From the NCBI GenBank assembly GCA_003150315.1, contig QAML01000091.1:3427-67426 (forward strand): 64,000 nt of DNA, read 5' to 3'. Each line of letters starts with the position of its first letter. Position 1 is the first letter of the stretch. A program made the position numbers and the translations under genes. This DNA is from Prevotellaceae bacterium (lineage in GTDB: Bacteria > Bacteroidota > Bacteroidia > Bacteroidales > Bacteroidaceae). Under the pieces are notes generated by a model. It was not told where the DNA came from and ran no database searches. It worked only from the letters and a program-made list of their open reading frames with translations. Positions 42,471 through 51,456 of this stretch are shown here, one piece after another.

Positions 42471-42935
42471 ATGGCTTATATGTCCCAAGAGGGCTACGAC
42501 AAAATGGTGGCCGAACTAAGACACATGGAAACAGTTGACCGTCCTGCGGCATCGGAGGCGATTGCAGAGGCACGCGACAAAGGCGATCTCTCGGAAAACA
42601 GCGAATATGATGCTGCAAAGGAAGCTCAAGCCATGCTTGAGATGAAAATAAACAAACTGAAGGCTGCTCTTGCAAGTGCAAAAATCATAGATCCCAAGAA
42701 ACTTTCCACCGACACGGTTCAGATTCTCTCCACTGTGGAAATGGAGAATGTCAAGAACAAGGCACGCATGAAATATACCATAGTTAGCGAAAGCGAAGCC
42801 AATCTTCGTGAGGGCAAGATTTCGTCTCAAACTCCCGTTGCCCAAGGTTTGCTCGGACACAAGGTTGGCGATGTGGTTGACATCAAAATTCCGCAAGGCG
42901 TTGTGCAGCTTAAAATCGTGAACATCTCAATCTAA
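42471..42935 (+). CDS. greA: Transcription elongation factor GreA
   Basis: GreA rescues stalled RNA polymerase by stimulating transcript cleavage. The 154-residue length is typical. The N-terminal coiled coil has YDKMVAELRHMETVDRPAAS and the tip acidic residues in GDLSENSEYDAAKE. The C-terminal FKBP-like domain ends VAQGLLGHKVGDVVDIKIPQ. The gene has a 100-base leader with a hairpin and begins with a second Met after the first few residues (MAYMSQEGY). HIT follows after 6 bases. Confidence 0.97.
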   Translation: MAYMSQEGYDKMVAELRHMETVDRPAASEAIAEARDKGDLSENSEYDAAKEAQAMLEMKINKLKAALASAKIIDPKKLSTDTVQILSTVEMENVKNKARMKYTIVSESEANLREGKISSQTPVAQGLLGHKVGDVVDIKIPQGVVQLKIVNISI

Positions 42936-42941
42936 ACAAAA

Positions 42942-43340
42942 ATGGCAGGAATATTTGCTAAAATTGCCGCCGGCGAAATACCTTCATACAAGGTTGCGGC
43001 AAACGAGGAGTTCTATGCTTTTCTCGACATCAATCCTATGGTGATGGGACATACTCTTGTTATTCCGCGCCGTGAGGAAGATTATATTTTTGATTTGAGC
43101 GATGACGAACTGGCACGCATGATTGTATTCGCAAAACATGTGGCTGTGGCATTGAAAAAAGCTTTCCCGTGCAAGAAAGTGGGAATGGCTGTGCTGGGAC
43201 TTGAAGTGGCTCATGCGCATATCCACCTTATTCCCATGCAAAGCGAAAAGGACATGGATTTCCACCGCGAAAAACTCTGTCCGAAGCCCGAAGAAATGAA
43301 AGAGGCTGCCGAAAAAATCAGCGCGTACTTCGAGATTTGA
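42942..43340 (+). CDS. HIT-family nucleotide-binding hydrolase
   Basis: A 132-residue histidine-triad protein (HINT type) that hydrolyses nucleotide phosphoramidates or similar. The triad HAHIHLIP is near the C-terminus, and the N-terminus FAKIAAGEIPSYKVAANEEF is typical. It follows greA by 6 bases and ends with a terminator, so greA and HIT form an operon. Confidence 0.95.
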   Translation: MAGIFAKIAAGEIPSYKVAANEEFYAFLDINPMVMGHTLVIPRREEDYIFDLSDDELARMIVFAKHVAVALKKAFPCKKVGMAVLGLEVAHAHIHLIPMQSEKDMDFHREKLCPKPEEMKEAAEKISAYFEI

Positions 43341-43361
43341 TAGATAACTATAATTGGAAAT

Positions 43362-43400
43362 AAAAGCAGACTTGCTTTCGGGCAGGTTTGCTTTTTTGTT
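43362..43400 (+). terminator. Rho-independent terminator after the HIT gene
   Basis: A 14-bp stem with two G-U pairs, AAAAGCAGACTTGC (43362-43375) with GCAGGTTTGCTTTT (43382-43395), followed by T-rich DNA. Confidence 0.85.
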
Positions 43401-43481
43401 TTTATGTGGTGTGATTCCGAAGGGTAGGGAAGCGTATTTCCCGGTTTTGTTTGTAGCTTTTTGAAGCGCAAATATATGCAC

Positions 43482-43615
43482 GAAAAAAACACATGGTTTA
43501 TCGTGAAAAATACAAGGCACTTATTTTAAAATATGTGCCTTATGTTTTAAAATATATGGCTTGTATTTTTGGGCTTTTGCAATATGGTTTGTTTCAATAA
43601 CTTACGAAACCCGAA
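43482..43615 (+). repeat. Palindromic intergenic repeat, copy 8
   Basis: Left flank ACACATGGTTTATCGTG, arms A, A-prime (variant) and B-prime, then a diverged right flank TTTCAATAACTTACGAAACC. Orientation M. It lies 3' of the HIT gene. Confidence 0.9.
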
Positions 43616-43752
43616 AAAAAGCCGTTTTCCTGCACGTTTTTTCGAGTGTAAATTGGGCGTTTCGGGATGTTTGTGTCGCTTTTAGTGTTGTTATTCTTGC
43701 AAAGCAGAATATAAAAGCGGATATTGGCGGCATATTTCTCGCATTTTATGAC

Positions 43753-43760
43753 TAATTTTG
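43753..43760 (+). promoter_or_regulatory. SpmA/B gene minus-7 promoter motif
   Basis: TAATTTTG, 28 bases before the chosen ATG at 43788. An in-frame TTG at 43758 falls in this motif and is not the start. Confidence 0.55.
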
Positions 43761-43787
43761 CAACTATTATATATTTATAGTTGCAAT

Positions 43788-45020
43788 ATGGTGCTGAACT
43801 ATATTTGGATAGCCTTTTTTGTGATAGCTTTCGCCGTGGCTTTGGTGAAACTTTTGTTTTTTGGCGACACAGGAGTGTTTCCCGAGATAATGAATTCCAC
43901 TTTCACAACTGCCAAGACGGCTTTTGAAATTTCGCTGGGGCTTACCGGTGTGCTTTCCCTATGGTTGGGTGTGATGAAGATAGGTGAGAGGGGAGGATTG
44001 GTCCAGGCTCTGTCTCGCGCTCTCTATCCTGTTTTCAGTAAACTCTTTCCCGATATTCCCAAGGGTCATCCTGCGGTGGGCAACATCTTTATGAATATTG
44101 CCGCAAACATGCTTGGTCTCGACAATGCCGCCACTCCGCTCGGACTGAAAGCCATGGAGAGACTTCAGGAATTGAACCCTAAAAAAGATACAGCCACCAA
44201 TCCCATGATTATGTTCCTTGTACTAAACACGAGCGGGCTTACCATTGTGCCGGTTGGGGTTATGGTCTATCGTGCACAGCTTGGCGCGGCTCAGCCCACG
44301 GATGTGTTCGTTCCCATATTGCTTGCCACATTCGTTGCAACGCTTGTTGGAATAATAGTCACGAGCATTTACCAGAAGATAAACCTGTTTAACAAAACCT
44401 TGCTGCTTACTCTCGGCGGCGCGTGCGTGTTTTTTGCACTCATAATCTGGGGATTTTCAAATCTCGACAAGGCTTCCATGGATTTGGTGGGAACTTCGGC
44501 TGCCAACATACTTCTGTTTTCCATTATAATAGCTTTCATTCTCGTGGGAGTGAGAAAAAAGGTAAATGTTTACGATGCTTTTATAGAAGGAGCCAAAGGT
44601 GGTTTTGAAACAGCGGTGAGAATTATTCCTTATCTCGTGGCAATACTTGTGGGCATAGGCGTTTTTCGCGCTGCAGGTGCCATGGACTGGATAATTGACG
44701 GCATAGAGTGGGTGGCAGTTCGGTTTGGCGCAAACACAGACTGGATTGGAGCCATACCCACAGCCATTATGAAACCATTGAGTGGTAGCGGCGCGAGAGG
44801 AATGATGGTTGACTGCATGACCACATACGGCGTGGATTCGTTCACGGGGCGTTTGAGCTGTCTTTTCCAGGGTTCCACCGACACCACGTTCTATATTCTT
44901 GCGGTTTACTTCGGTAGCGTGGGAATAAAATACACACGCCACGCCGTGGCTTGCGGACTTATTGCCGACGTAGCGGGGACTCTTGCGGCAATAGCCATAT
45001 GCTATATGTTTTTCGGGTAA
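43788..45020 (+). CDS. Fused SpmA/SpmB-type nucleoside-recognition (Gate-domain) membrane protein
   Basis: A 410-residue polytopic membrane protein with about eight helices and two tandem Gate/nucleoside-recognition domains, like spore maturation proteins SpmA and SpmB joined. The first half has SLGLTGVLSLWLGVMKIGER and NIAANMLGLDNAATPLGL; the second has VRIIPYLVAILVGIGVFRAA, MKPLSGSGARG and FQGSTDTTFYILAVYFGSVG. Both SpmA and SpmB motifs are intact. The organism is not expected to sporulate, so the role is more likely transport or signalling at the membrane; the substrate is unknown. It lies 25 bases before the flippase. Confidence 0.85.
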   Translation: MVLNYIWIAFFVIAFAVALVKLLFFGDTGVFPEIMNSTFTTAKTAFEISLGLTGVLSLWLGVMKIGERGGLVQALSRALYPVFSKLFPDIPKGHPAVGNIFMNIAANMLGLDNAATPLGLKAMERLQELNPKKDTATNPMIMFLVLNTSGLTIVPVGVMVYRAQLGAAQPTDVFVPILLATFVATLVGIIVTSIYQKINLFNKTLLLTLGGACVFFALIIWGFSNLDKASMDLVGTSAANILLFSIIIAFILVGVRKKVNVYDAFIEGAKGGFETAVRIIPYLVAILVGIGVFRAAGAMDWIIDGIEWVAVRFGANTDWIGAIPTAIMKPLSGSGARGMMVDCMTTYGVDSFTGRLSCLFQGSTDTTFYILAVYFGSVGIKYTRHAVACGLIADVAGTLAAIAICYMFFG

Positions 45021-45045
45021 TATATTATTGTAAACAACATAAATC

Positions 45046-46551
45046 ATGGCAAATCTTAAGACGCTGTTCAAGGACACAGCCCTTTACGGCATGAGCAGCA
45101 TTGTGGGAAGGTTTCTCAATTACCTTCTCGTTCCGTTATATACAGCCAAGATAGCTGCTTCATCGGGTGGTTACGGAGTCATAACCAATGTATACGCATA
45201 CACCGCGCTTCTGCTCGTTATTCTGACGTTCGGCATGGAAACGACGTTCTTTCGTTTTGTGAACAAAGAGGGTGCAAACCCCATGCGAACCTATTCCACG
45301 GTTCTCATAATGGTTGGCAGTGTGGCGTTGCTCTTTGTTGCTCTTGTCCTGGCGTTCATAAATCCGGTTTCGTCCTTTATGGGCTATTCCGCTCACGAGG
45401 AATATGTGGCTGTAATGGCTGCGTGTGTGGCTATTGACGCTTTCCAGTGCATTCCGTTCGCTTATCTGAGATACAAACACAGACCTTGGAAGTTCGTAGC
45501 CCTGAAAATGTTGTTCATTGTGCTTAACATTACGCTCAACATAGTATATTTCGTGGTTCTTCCGGCAATGTATTCCAATCCTTCAACCCATGGTTTTGCG
45601 GCTTCGGTATATGATCCTAACGTCGGAGTGGGTTATGTTTTCCGTTTGAACCTTTTCTGCACGGCAATAATCACTTTCTTTTTTTGGAAAGAGCTTACCG
45701 GTTTTCGCTGGGTGTTCGATAAAATTCTCTTTCGCAAGATGTTGTCGTATTCATGGCCTATTCTTCTTTTGGGAATCACGGGAATTTTGAACCAGACTGC
45801 CGACAAGATTCTGTTCCCCATAGTTTCGCCGGGAGCCGAAGGGCATGTGCAGCTCGGAATATACGGCGCGGCGGCAAAGATAGCCATGATAATGGCTATG
45901 ATAACCCAGGCGTTCCGCTACGCATACGAACCATTTGTGTTTGGAAGTGCCAAGGAAAAAGGTTCGAGAGACACGTATGCCAAGGCAATGAAGTATTTCA
46001 TTATTTTCACCCTTCTTGCTTATCTCGTGGTGGTGGGCTATCTCGATGTTCTCAAATATATAATAGGACGGGACTATTGGGAAGGACTGAAAGTGGTGCC
46101 TGTGGTAATGGCTGCCGAAATTATGATGGGCGTTTACTTTAATCTTTCGTTCTGGTACAAACTTATCGACAAAACCATCTATGGTGCGTGGTTTTCCGGC
46201 GTAGGTTGCGTGGTGCTTGTGCTTATTAATGTGCTTTTAATACCCAAGTACGGCTACATGGCTTGCGCCTGGGCAGGCGTGGCAGGCTATGGAACCGCAA
46301 TGCTTCTGTCATATTTTGTGGGACAAAAGAAATATCCAATTAACTATCCCCTGAAATCCATAACGGTATATATATGTATAGCCGCATTGTTCACAGCCAT
46401 AATGTTATATACGCCGCAATCGCTCCCGAAAGCATTGCGCCTGGGCATAAACACGTTGCTGATAATATTGTTTGTGGCGCACATTATACATTATGACTTT
46501 CCGATTTCAAGTCTTCCTGTCATAGGCAGACACTTCAGGAAAAGAAATTAA
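45046..46551 (+). CDS. Polysaccharide/lipid-linked oligosaccharide flippase (Wzx/MATE superfamily)
   Basis: A 501-residue membrane protein with about twelve to fourteen helices of the MATE/PST flippase family. It starts ALYGMSSIVGRFLNYLLVPL, typical of oligosaccharide flippases, and has FGMETTFFRFVNKEG and a helix YGYMACAWAGVAGYGTAMLL. It should move lipid-linked sugars across the inner membrane. It is 25 bases after the SpmA/B gene and stands outside a glycosyltransferase cluster, so a housekeeping role (for example lipopolysaccharide) is plausible. Confidence 0.88.
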   Translation: MANLKTLFKDTALYGMSSIVGRFLNYLLVPLYTAKIAASSGGYGVITNVYAYTALLLVILTFGMETTFFRFVNKEGANPMRTYSTVLIMVGSVALLFVALVLAFINPVSSFMGYSAHEEYVAVMAACVAIDAFQCIPFAYLRYKHRPWKFVALKMLFIVLNITLNIVYFVVLPAMYSNPSTHGFAASVYDPNVGVGYVFRLNLFCTAIITFFFWKELTGFRWVFDKILFRKMLSYSWPILLLGITGILNQTADKILFPIVSPGAEGHVQLGIYGAAAKIAMIMAMITQAFRYAYEPFVFGSAKEKGSRDTYAKAMKYFIIFTLLAYLVVVGYLDVLKYIIGRDYWEGLKVVPVVMAAEIMMGVYFNLSFWYKLIDKTIYGAWFSGVGCVVLVLINVLLIPKYGYMACAWAGVAGYGTAMLLSYFVGQKKYPINYPLKSITVYICIAALFTAIMLYTPQSLPKALRLGINTLLIILFVAHIIHYDFPISSLPVIGRHFRKRN

Positions 46552-46608
46552 CGGACATTGGTTTTCGTGTCGCCGAAAGCCGTAAATTTGGCGTTTTCTG
46601 GCATGTAT

Positions 46609-46746
46609 GAAAAAACACATGGCTTATCGCAAAAAATACAAGGCACTTATTTCAAAATAAGTGCCTTGTATTTTAAAATATATGGCTTGTATTTTTCCGC
46701 TTTATAACTATGTGAGCCACAATAACTTACAAAAACTTCGAAAAAG
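46609..46746 (+). repeat. Palindromic intergenic repeat, copy 9
   Basis: Left flank ACACATGGCTTATCGC, arms A, A-prime, B-prime, then right flank CACAATAACTTACAAAAA. Orientation M, one of the most complete copies. It lies 3' of the flippase gene. Confidence 0.93.
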
Positions 46747-46949
46747 GGCGTAAAATAGTGATATTCAAATACTTGCTGTTTTTCATGTCAAAGTGCGCTT
46801 TTGGGGACTATGGAAAGGCTTTTGACTCAAGCGTTATGCGTGTCCGCATTTTGCTGCCGCTGTTCATGAAAACCCGGAGATTTCGGCTTTTGCTCCGTGT
46901 GCACCAAATGTTATATGCCCAAAATCGGCGGTTATCGGGTTAAAATGCT

Positions 46950-46957
46950 TAATTTTG
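46950..46957 (+). promoter_or_regulatory. argS minus-7 promoter motif
   Basis: TAATTTTG matches TAnnTTTG, 42 bases before the argS ATG at 47000. Confidence 0.55.
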
Positions 46958-46999
46958 CAGACTATTACGTAATGTGTGGAAATATAAGTATATAAGGAT

Positions 47000-48817
47000 A
47001 TGAAAATCGAACAAAATATATCGTCTGCCGCAGCCGAGGCGGTGAAGGCACTTTATGGCGTGGAGCCTAAGGAAGACATGATTCAACTTCAGAAAACCAA
47101 ACGCGAATTTGAGGGTTCGCTGACGCTTGTGGTTTTCCCGCTTTTGAGAGTGTCGAAAAAGAAACCCGAGGACACTGCAACCGAAATAGGCGAGTATCTG
47201 TTGAAAAACTGTAATGCCGTGGACAAATACAATGTTGTCAAAGGTTTTCTCAATCTTTGTGTCTCCGCTGACAGTTGGACGGATTTGCTCAACACCATTG
47301 ACTCAGACGAAAACTACGGAATACACAAACCCGATGCGGATGCTCCGCTGTGGATGATAGAATATTCCTCGCCAAATACCAACAAACCGCTCCACCTGGG
47401 GCATGTGAGAAACAATCTTCTTGGTTGGGCAGTGGCAAACATTGAAGAAGCCTGCGGCAAAAAGGTTGTGAAAACAAATATAGTGAACGATCGCGGCATT
47501 CATATATGCAAGTCCATGCTTGCATGGCTCAAATGGGGCAACGGAGAGACTCCTCAAAGTTCCGGAAAGAAAGGCGACCATCTCATAGGCGATTATTACG
47601 TTTTGTTTGACAAACATTATCGTGAGGAAGTGGCGGAACTTTCAAAGAAATATGTTTCCGAAGGAATGGGAGAGGAAGAAGCCAAAGAAAAAGCGGAACG
47701 TGAAGCACCGCTCATCAAAGAAGCTCATGAAATGCTCGTGAAATGGGAGCAGGGAGACAAAGATGTCCGCGCTCTTTGGAGAAAAATGAACGAATGGGTC
47801 TATGCCGGATTTAATGAAACTTATAAGGCTCTCGGCGTAAGCTTTGACAAGATATATTACGAGAGTGATACTTATCTCGTGGGCAAGGAACTTGTGAACG
47901 AAGGCTTGAAGAAAGGTTTGTTTTTCCGTAAAGAGGACGGCAGTGTTTGGGCTGACCTCACAAAAGACGGTCTTGACGAAAAACTTCTCATACGCAGCGA
48001 CGGCACTTCGGTTTACATGACTCAGGACATAGGCACTGCAAAACTCCGCTATCAGGATTTCCCCATAAATAAAATGATATACGTTGTGGGCAATGAGCAG
48101 GATTATCATTTCAAAGTGCTTTCAATTCTTCTCGATCGCCTTGGTTTTGAATGGGGAAAGAGTCTTGTTCATTTCTCATACGGAATGGTTAATCTTCCCA
48201 ACGGTAAAATGAAAAGCCGCGAGGGAACGGTTGTCGATGCCGACGAACTTGTGGAGGAAATGGTGCTGACAGCACGCCGCACAAGTGAGGAACTCGGAAA
48301 ATTCAAAGATGTTCCCGAAGATGAGAAAAACGAAACGGCAAGAATCGTGGGGCTTGGCGCATTGAAATATTTCCTTCTCAAAGTTGACGCACGCAAGAAT
48401 ATTCTTTTCAATCCCGAAGAGAGCATCGATTTTAACGGAAACACCGGTCCTTTCATACAATATACTTATGCCCGCATACGCTCCGTATTGCGCAAAGCTG
48501 CAGGCGACGGACTGAAAATAACCGGTCCCGTGGCTGCGGGAACGCCTATAAACGAAAAAGAGAGCATTCTAATACAAACTCTCGCCGATTTCGATGCCAC
48601 CGTGAAGGAAGCCGGAGAAAACATGAACCCGAGCGGAATAGCCAATTACTGTTACGAACTCGTGAAAGCCTATAATCAGTTCTATCATGACTATTCCATT
48701 TTGCGCGAAGAGAATGCCGGCGTAAAACACATGCGTCTTGTGCTTTCTGCAAATGTGGCAAAAGTCATAAGCGAAGGCATGAAACTTCTCGGCATTGAGA
48801 TGCCGGAAAGAATGTAA
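47000..48817 (+). CDS. argS: Arginyl-tRNA synthetase
   Basis: A 605-residue class Ia synthetase charging tRNA-Arg. The HIGH motif is HLGH in NTNKPLHLGHVRNNLLG (about residue 132), the KMSK-equivalent is in NGKMKSREGTVV, and the additional N-terminal domain (TKREFEGSLTLVVFPLL) and the C-terminal anticodon-binding domain (YCYELVKAYNQFYHDYSI) are present. It has its own promoter motif and a hairpin terminator after the stop. Confidence 0.97.
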   Translation: MKIEQNISSAAAEAVKALYGVEPKEDMIQLQKTKREFEGSLTLVVFPLLRVSKKKPEDTATEIGEYLLKNCNAVDKYNVVKGFLNLCVSADSWTDLLNTIDSDENYGIHKPDADAPLWMIEYSSPNTNKPLHLGHVRNNLLGWAVANIEEACGKKVVKTNIVNDRGIHICKSMLAWLKWGNGETPQSSGKKGDHLIGDYYVLFDKHYREEVAELSKKYVSEGMGEEEAKEKAEREAPLIKEAHEMLVKWEQGDKDVRALWRKMNEWVYAGFNETYKALGVSFDKIYYESDTYLVGKELVNEGLKKGLFFRKEDGSVWADLTKDGLDEKLLIRSDGTSVYMTQDIGTAKLRYQDFPINKMIYVVGNEQDYHFKVLSILLDRLGFEWGKSLVHFSYGMVNLPNGKMKSREGTVVDADELVEEMVLTARRTSEELGKFKDVPEDEKNETARIVGLGALKYFLLKVDARKNILFNPEESIDFNGNTGPFIQYTYARIRSVLRKAAGDGLKITGPVAAGTPINEKESILIQTLADFDATVKEAGENMNPSGIANYCYELVKAYNQFYHDYSILREENAGVKHMRLVLSANVAKVISEGMKLLGIEMPERM

Positions 48818-48830
48818 CAAGCATAAAAAC

Positions 48831-48877
48831 AAAAAAGTGTGGTCTCCGGCAAAAAGTAAAGAGGCTGCACTTTTTTT
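48831..48877 (+). terminator. Rho-independent terminator after argS
   Basis: Stem AAAAAAGTG (48831-48839) with CACTTTTTT (48868-48876); the loop is long (28 bases) but the T-run is strong. Confidence 0.6.
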
Positions 48878-48928
48878 GAATTTCGTTTCCCGAGAAAATA
48901 AAGAAGTAAATATCCGAAAGAGTTTGAA

Positions 48929-49564
48929 ATGTCGCGCAAAAAACAGAAATTCTATGTAGTTTGGGCAGGACACAATCCCGGGATTTATACTTCTTGGGAA
49001 GACTGCAAACGCGAGACAGACCATTTTGACGGTGCGCGTTTCAAATCGTTTGCCACCGAAGAAGAAGCGAAACACGAGTTCATGCTCGGAACTCCTTCTG
49101 AGCGCAGCGCGGAAGTTAAAGAATATGCCCGGCAAAACGCAGTTTCTCTGCCGCAAGGCATAGAAGAACGCGCACTTGCCGTCGATGCCGCATGTTCGGG
49201 TAATCCCGGAAAAATGGAATACCGTGGAGTGTTTTTGCAGAACCGGAGAGAAATATTTCATTACGGTCCTGTTTGGGGAACAAACAATATAGGCGAGTTT
49301 CTTGCCATAGTCCATGCGCTTGCTCTCCTGAAGCAGAAAGGATTGGACATGCCTGTTTATTCCGACAGCCGAAATGCCATTCTTTGGGTGAAAAAGAAAC
49401 AGTGTCGCACCAAACTTGAGCGCAACGCAAAGACAGAAGAATTGTTCAAACTCATTTACCGCGCCGAACAATGGCTGAAAAATAACAGATACACCACGAA
49501 AATAATAAAATGGGAAACGTCGGAATTGGGAGAGATTCCCGCAGATTTCGGACGAAAACATTAA
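48929..49564 (+). CDS. Ribonuclease HI with N-terminal viroplasmin-type domain
   Basis: A 211-residue RNase HI. Residues about 7-52 form a caulimovirus viroplasmin-like RNA/DNA hybrid-binding domain (YVVWAGHNPGIYTSWEDCKR; FKSFATEEEAKHEF). The catalytic domain has Asp in VDAACSGNPG, Glu in NIGEFLAIVHAL, Asp in VYSDSRNAILW and a C-terminal Asp in IPADFGRK. All four acidic residues appear present. The two-domain form resembles eukaryotic RNase H1 and is frequent in Bacteroidetes. The MsbA-like gene follows after 31 bases. Confidence 0.93.
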   Translation: MSRKKQKFYVVWAGHNPGIYTSWEDCKRETDHFDGARFKSFATEEEAKHEFMLGTPSERSAEVKEYARQNAVSLPQGIEERALAVDAACSGNPGKMEYRGVFLQNRREIFHYGPVWGTNNIGEFLAIVHALALLKQKGLDMPVYSDSRNAILWVKKKQCRTKLERNAKTEELFKLIYRAEQWLKNNRYTTKIIKWETSELGEIPADFGRKH

Positions 49565-49595
49565 AAACAAAACGAATAATCCACCTCACAAGATA

Positions 49596-51431
49596 ATGAA
49601 AGAGTTTCTTAAAGTTCTTGCCAACTATGTTCTGCCCTACAAAAAATACCTTGTAGGTTCGTTGCTTTTTAATTTGCTTTCCGCCATGTTGAACGTGTTT
49701 TCATTCATGTCCATAATTCCGATGCTTCAAATGCTTTTCGGAATAGAAAAGACACAGTATCATTTTATTCCGTGGGACACAGCCGGCGAAAGCCTTAAAA
49801 ATATATTGGTAAACAACTTCTATTACTACACAACGGTTCTCATAAACCAGTACGGGGCTTCCACAACACTTTTAATGATTGGTTTGTTTCTTGTAACAGC
49901 CACGTTTCTGAAAACAGGAAGCTATTTTGCGTCTGCGGCAATTATGGTGCCCATGCGAACAGGCATTGTCAGAGACATAAGGATTAAGGTTTATCACAAA
50001 ATACTTGCTCTTCCGCTTTCGTTCTTCTCAGACGAAAGAAAAGGAGACATAATAGCCCGCATGAGCGGCGACGTTAACGAAATAGAGAACTCCGTAACCG
50101 GTTCTTTAGAGATGTTGATTAAGAATCCAATCCTTTTAGTTTGTTATTTCTCTGTTCTTATTTATACAAGCTGGCAACTGACGTTGTTCACAATCATTGT
50201 GCTCCCGGTTATGGGCTGGGCAATGGGCAGGATAGGGCGAAAGTTGAAAGCCAAGTCGCTTTACGCTCAAAACAAATGGAGTGAAACAATGGCGCAACTC
50301 GAAGAAACTCTCGGCGGAATGCGAATAATCAAGGCTTTCACGGCAGAAAGGAAAATGAACGAGCGTTTTGACAGCTGCACAAACAATTATCGCCATGCAG
50401 CCACCAAGGTTGCGGTGCGCCAAGCCTCGGCTCATCCGGTCAGCGAGTTTCTTGGCACGGTGCTTATAGTACTTGTTTTGTGGTATGGGGGAACTCTTAT
50501 TTTTTCCAAGCATTCTCCCATCGATGCTCCGACGTTTATTTTCTACATGGTAATACTTTACAGCATCATACAACCCTTGAAGGATTTTGCCAAAGCGTCG
50601 TACAACATTCCCAAAGGCATGGCATCGGTGGAACGTGTGAACAAAATTCTGAATGCAGCCAATCCCATAAGCGAGGCATCGGATGCCAAGGAGATTAAAG
50701 GGCTTAAGGATGAAATTTCGTTCAATGACGTGCATTTTGCATACAAGAACGGCGGCGAGGTGCTTCATGGAGTTTCGCTCAAGATAAAGAGAGGACAAAC
50801 CATAGCTATTGTGGGGCAGAGCGGATCGGGAAAGTCCACACTCGTTGACCTTTTGCCGCGTTATCATGACGTTACGGGAGGAAGCATAACCATTGACGGC
50901 ACCGACATAAGGGACTTGAAGATTGCCGACCTCCGTGGCATTATCGGCAATGTGAATCAGGAAGCAATTCTTTTCAATGACACTTTCTTCAACAACATAG
51001 CTTTCGGCGTTAAGAGTGCCACAATGGAAGAAGTTGTCGAGGCTGCGAAAATAGCAAATGCCCACGAGTTTATCATGGAAAGCGAAAACGGTTATCAGAC
51101 AACGGTTGGCGATCGCGGCTGCAGGCTTTCGGGCGGACAGAGACAGCGTGTGAGCATTGCCAGAGCCATTCTGAAAAATCCGGATATCCTTATTCTCGAC
51201 GAGGCAACCTCTGCTCTCGACACCGAAAGCGAGCGTCTTGTTCAAGAAGCCCTTGAAAGGCTGATGAAAACCCGCACAACCATTGCCATAGCCCACAGAC
51301 TTTCCACCATAAAGAACTCCGACGAGATTTGTGTGCTTCACGAGGGGCGCATAGTGGAGCGCGGCACTCACGACGAGCTTTTGGCTAAAAACGGATACTA
51401 TAAGCGTCTTAACGATATGCAGCAACTTTAA
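49596..51431 (+). CDS. MsbA-like ABC exporter (fused membrane and ATPase domains)
   Basis: A 611-residue half transporter. About six helices (residues 1-330) precede an ATPase domain with Walker A GQSGSGKSTLVDLLP, signature LSGGQRQRVSIARAI, Walker B DILILDEATSALD and the H-loop IAHRLSTI. It resembles lipid exporters of the MsbA group, so it probably flips lipid A or related lipids to the periplasmic leaflet. The neighbouring LtaS-like phospho-transferase 25 bases downstream supports a role in envelope lipid modification. The exact substrate is unproven. Confidence 0.9.
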   Translation: MKEFLKVLANYVLPYKKYLVGSLLFNLLSAMLNVFSFMSIIPMLQMLFGIEKTQYHFIPWDTAGESLKNILVNNFYYYTTVLINQYGASTTLLMIGLFLVTATFLKTGSYFASAAIMVPMRTGIVRDIRIKVYHKILALPLSFFSDERKGDIIARMSGDVNEIENSVTGSLEMLIKNPILLVCYFSVLIYTSWQLTLFTIIVLPVMGWAMGRIGRKLKAKSLYAQNKWSETMAQLEETLGGMRIIKAFTAERKMNERFDSCTNNYRHAATKVAVRQASAHPVSEFLGTVLIVLVLWYGGTLIFSKHSPIDAPTFIFYMVILYSIIQPLKDFAKASYNIPKGMASVERVNKILNAANPISEASDAKEIKGLKDEISFNDVHFAYKNGGEVLHGVSLKIKRGQTIAIVGQSGSGKSTLVDLLPRYHDVTGGSITIDGTDIRDLKIADLRGIIGNVNQEAILFNDTFFNNIAFGVKSATMEEVVEAAKIANAHEFIMESENGYQTTVGDRGCRLSGGQRQRVSIARAILKNPDILILDEATSALDTESERLVQEALERLMKTRTTIAIAHRLSTIKNSDEICVLHEGRIVERGTHDELLAKNGYYKRLNDMQQL

Positions 51432-51456
51432 GCCGGTTGCCTAAATCATTTTTGAT

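Larger units (their letters stand above)
43341..43787. other. 447-bp intergenic region
   Basis: It contains the terminator, repeat copy 8 and a promoter motif for the SpmA/B gene. Nothing else was recognised. Confidence 0.6.
46552..46999. other. 448-bp intergenic region
   Basis: It contains repeat copy 9 and the argS promoter motif. A 61-codon open frame at 46758-46943 exists but lacks family features and overlaps the run-up to the promoter; no other gene was recognised. Confidence 0.55.

Noticed and set aside
46758..46943. A 61-codon plus-strand frame between repeat copy 9 and argS
   Set aside because: No family features, no promoter of its own, and the argS promoter motif lies just after it; similar frames appear by chance in such gaps.
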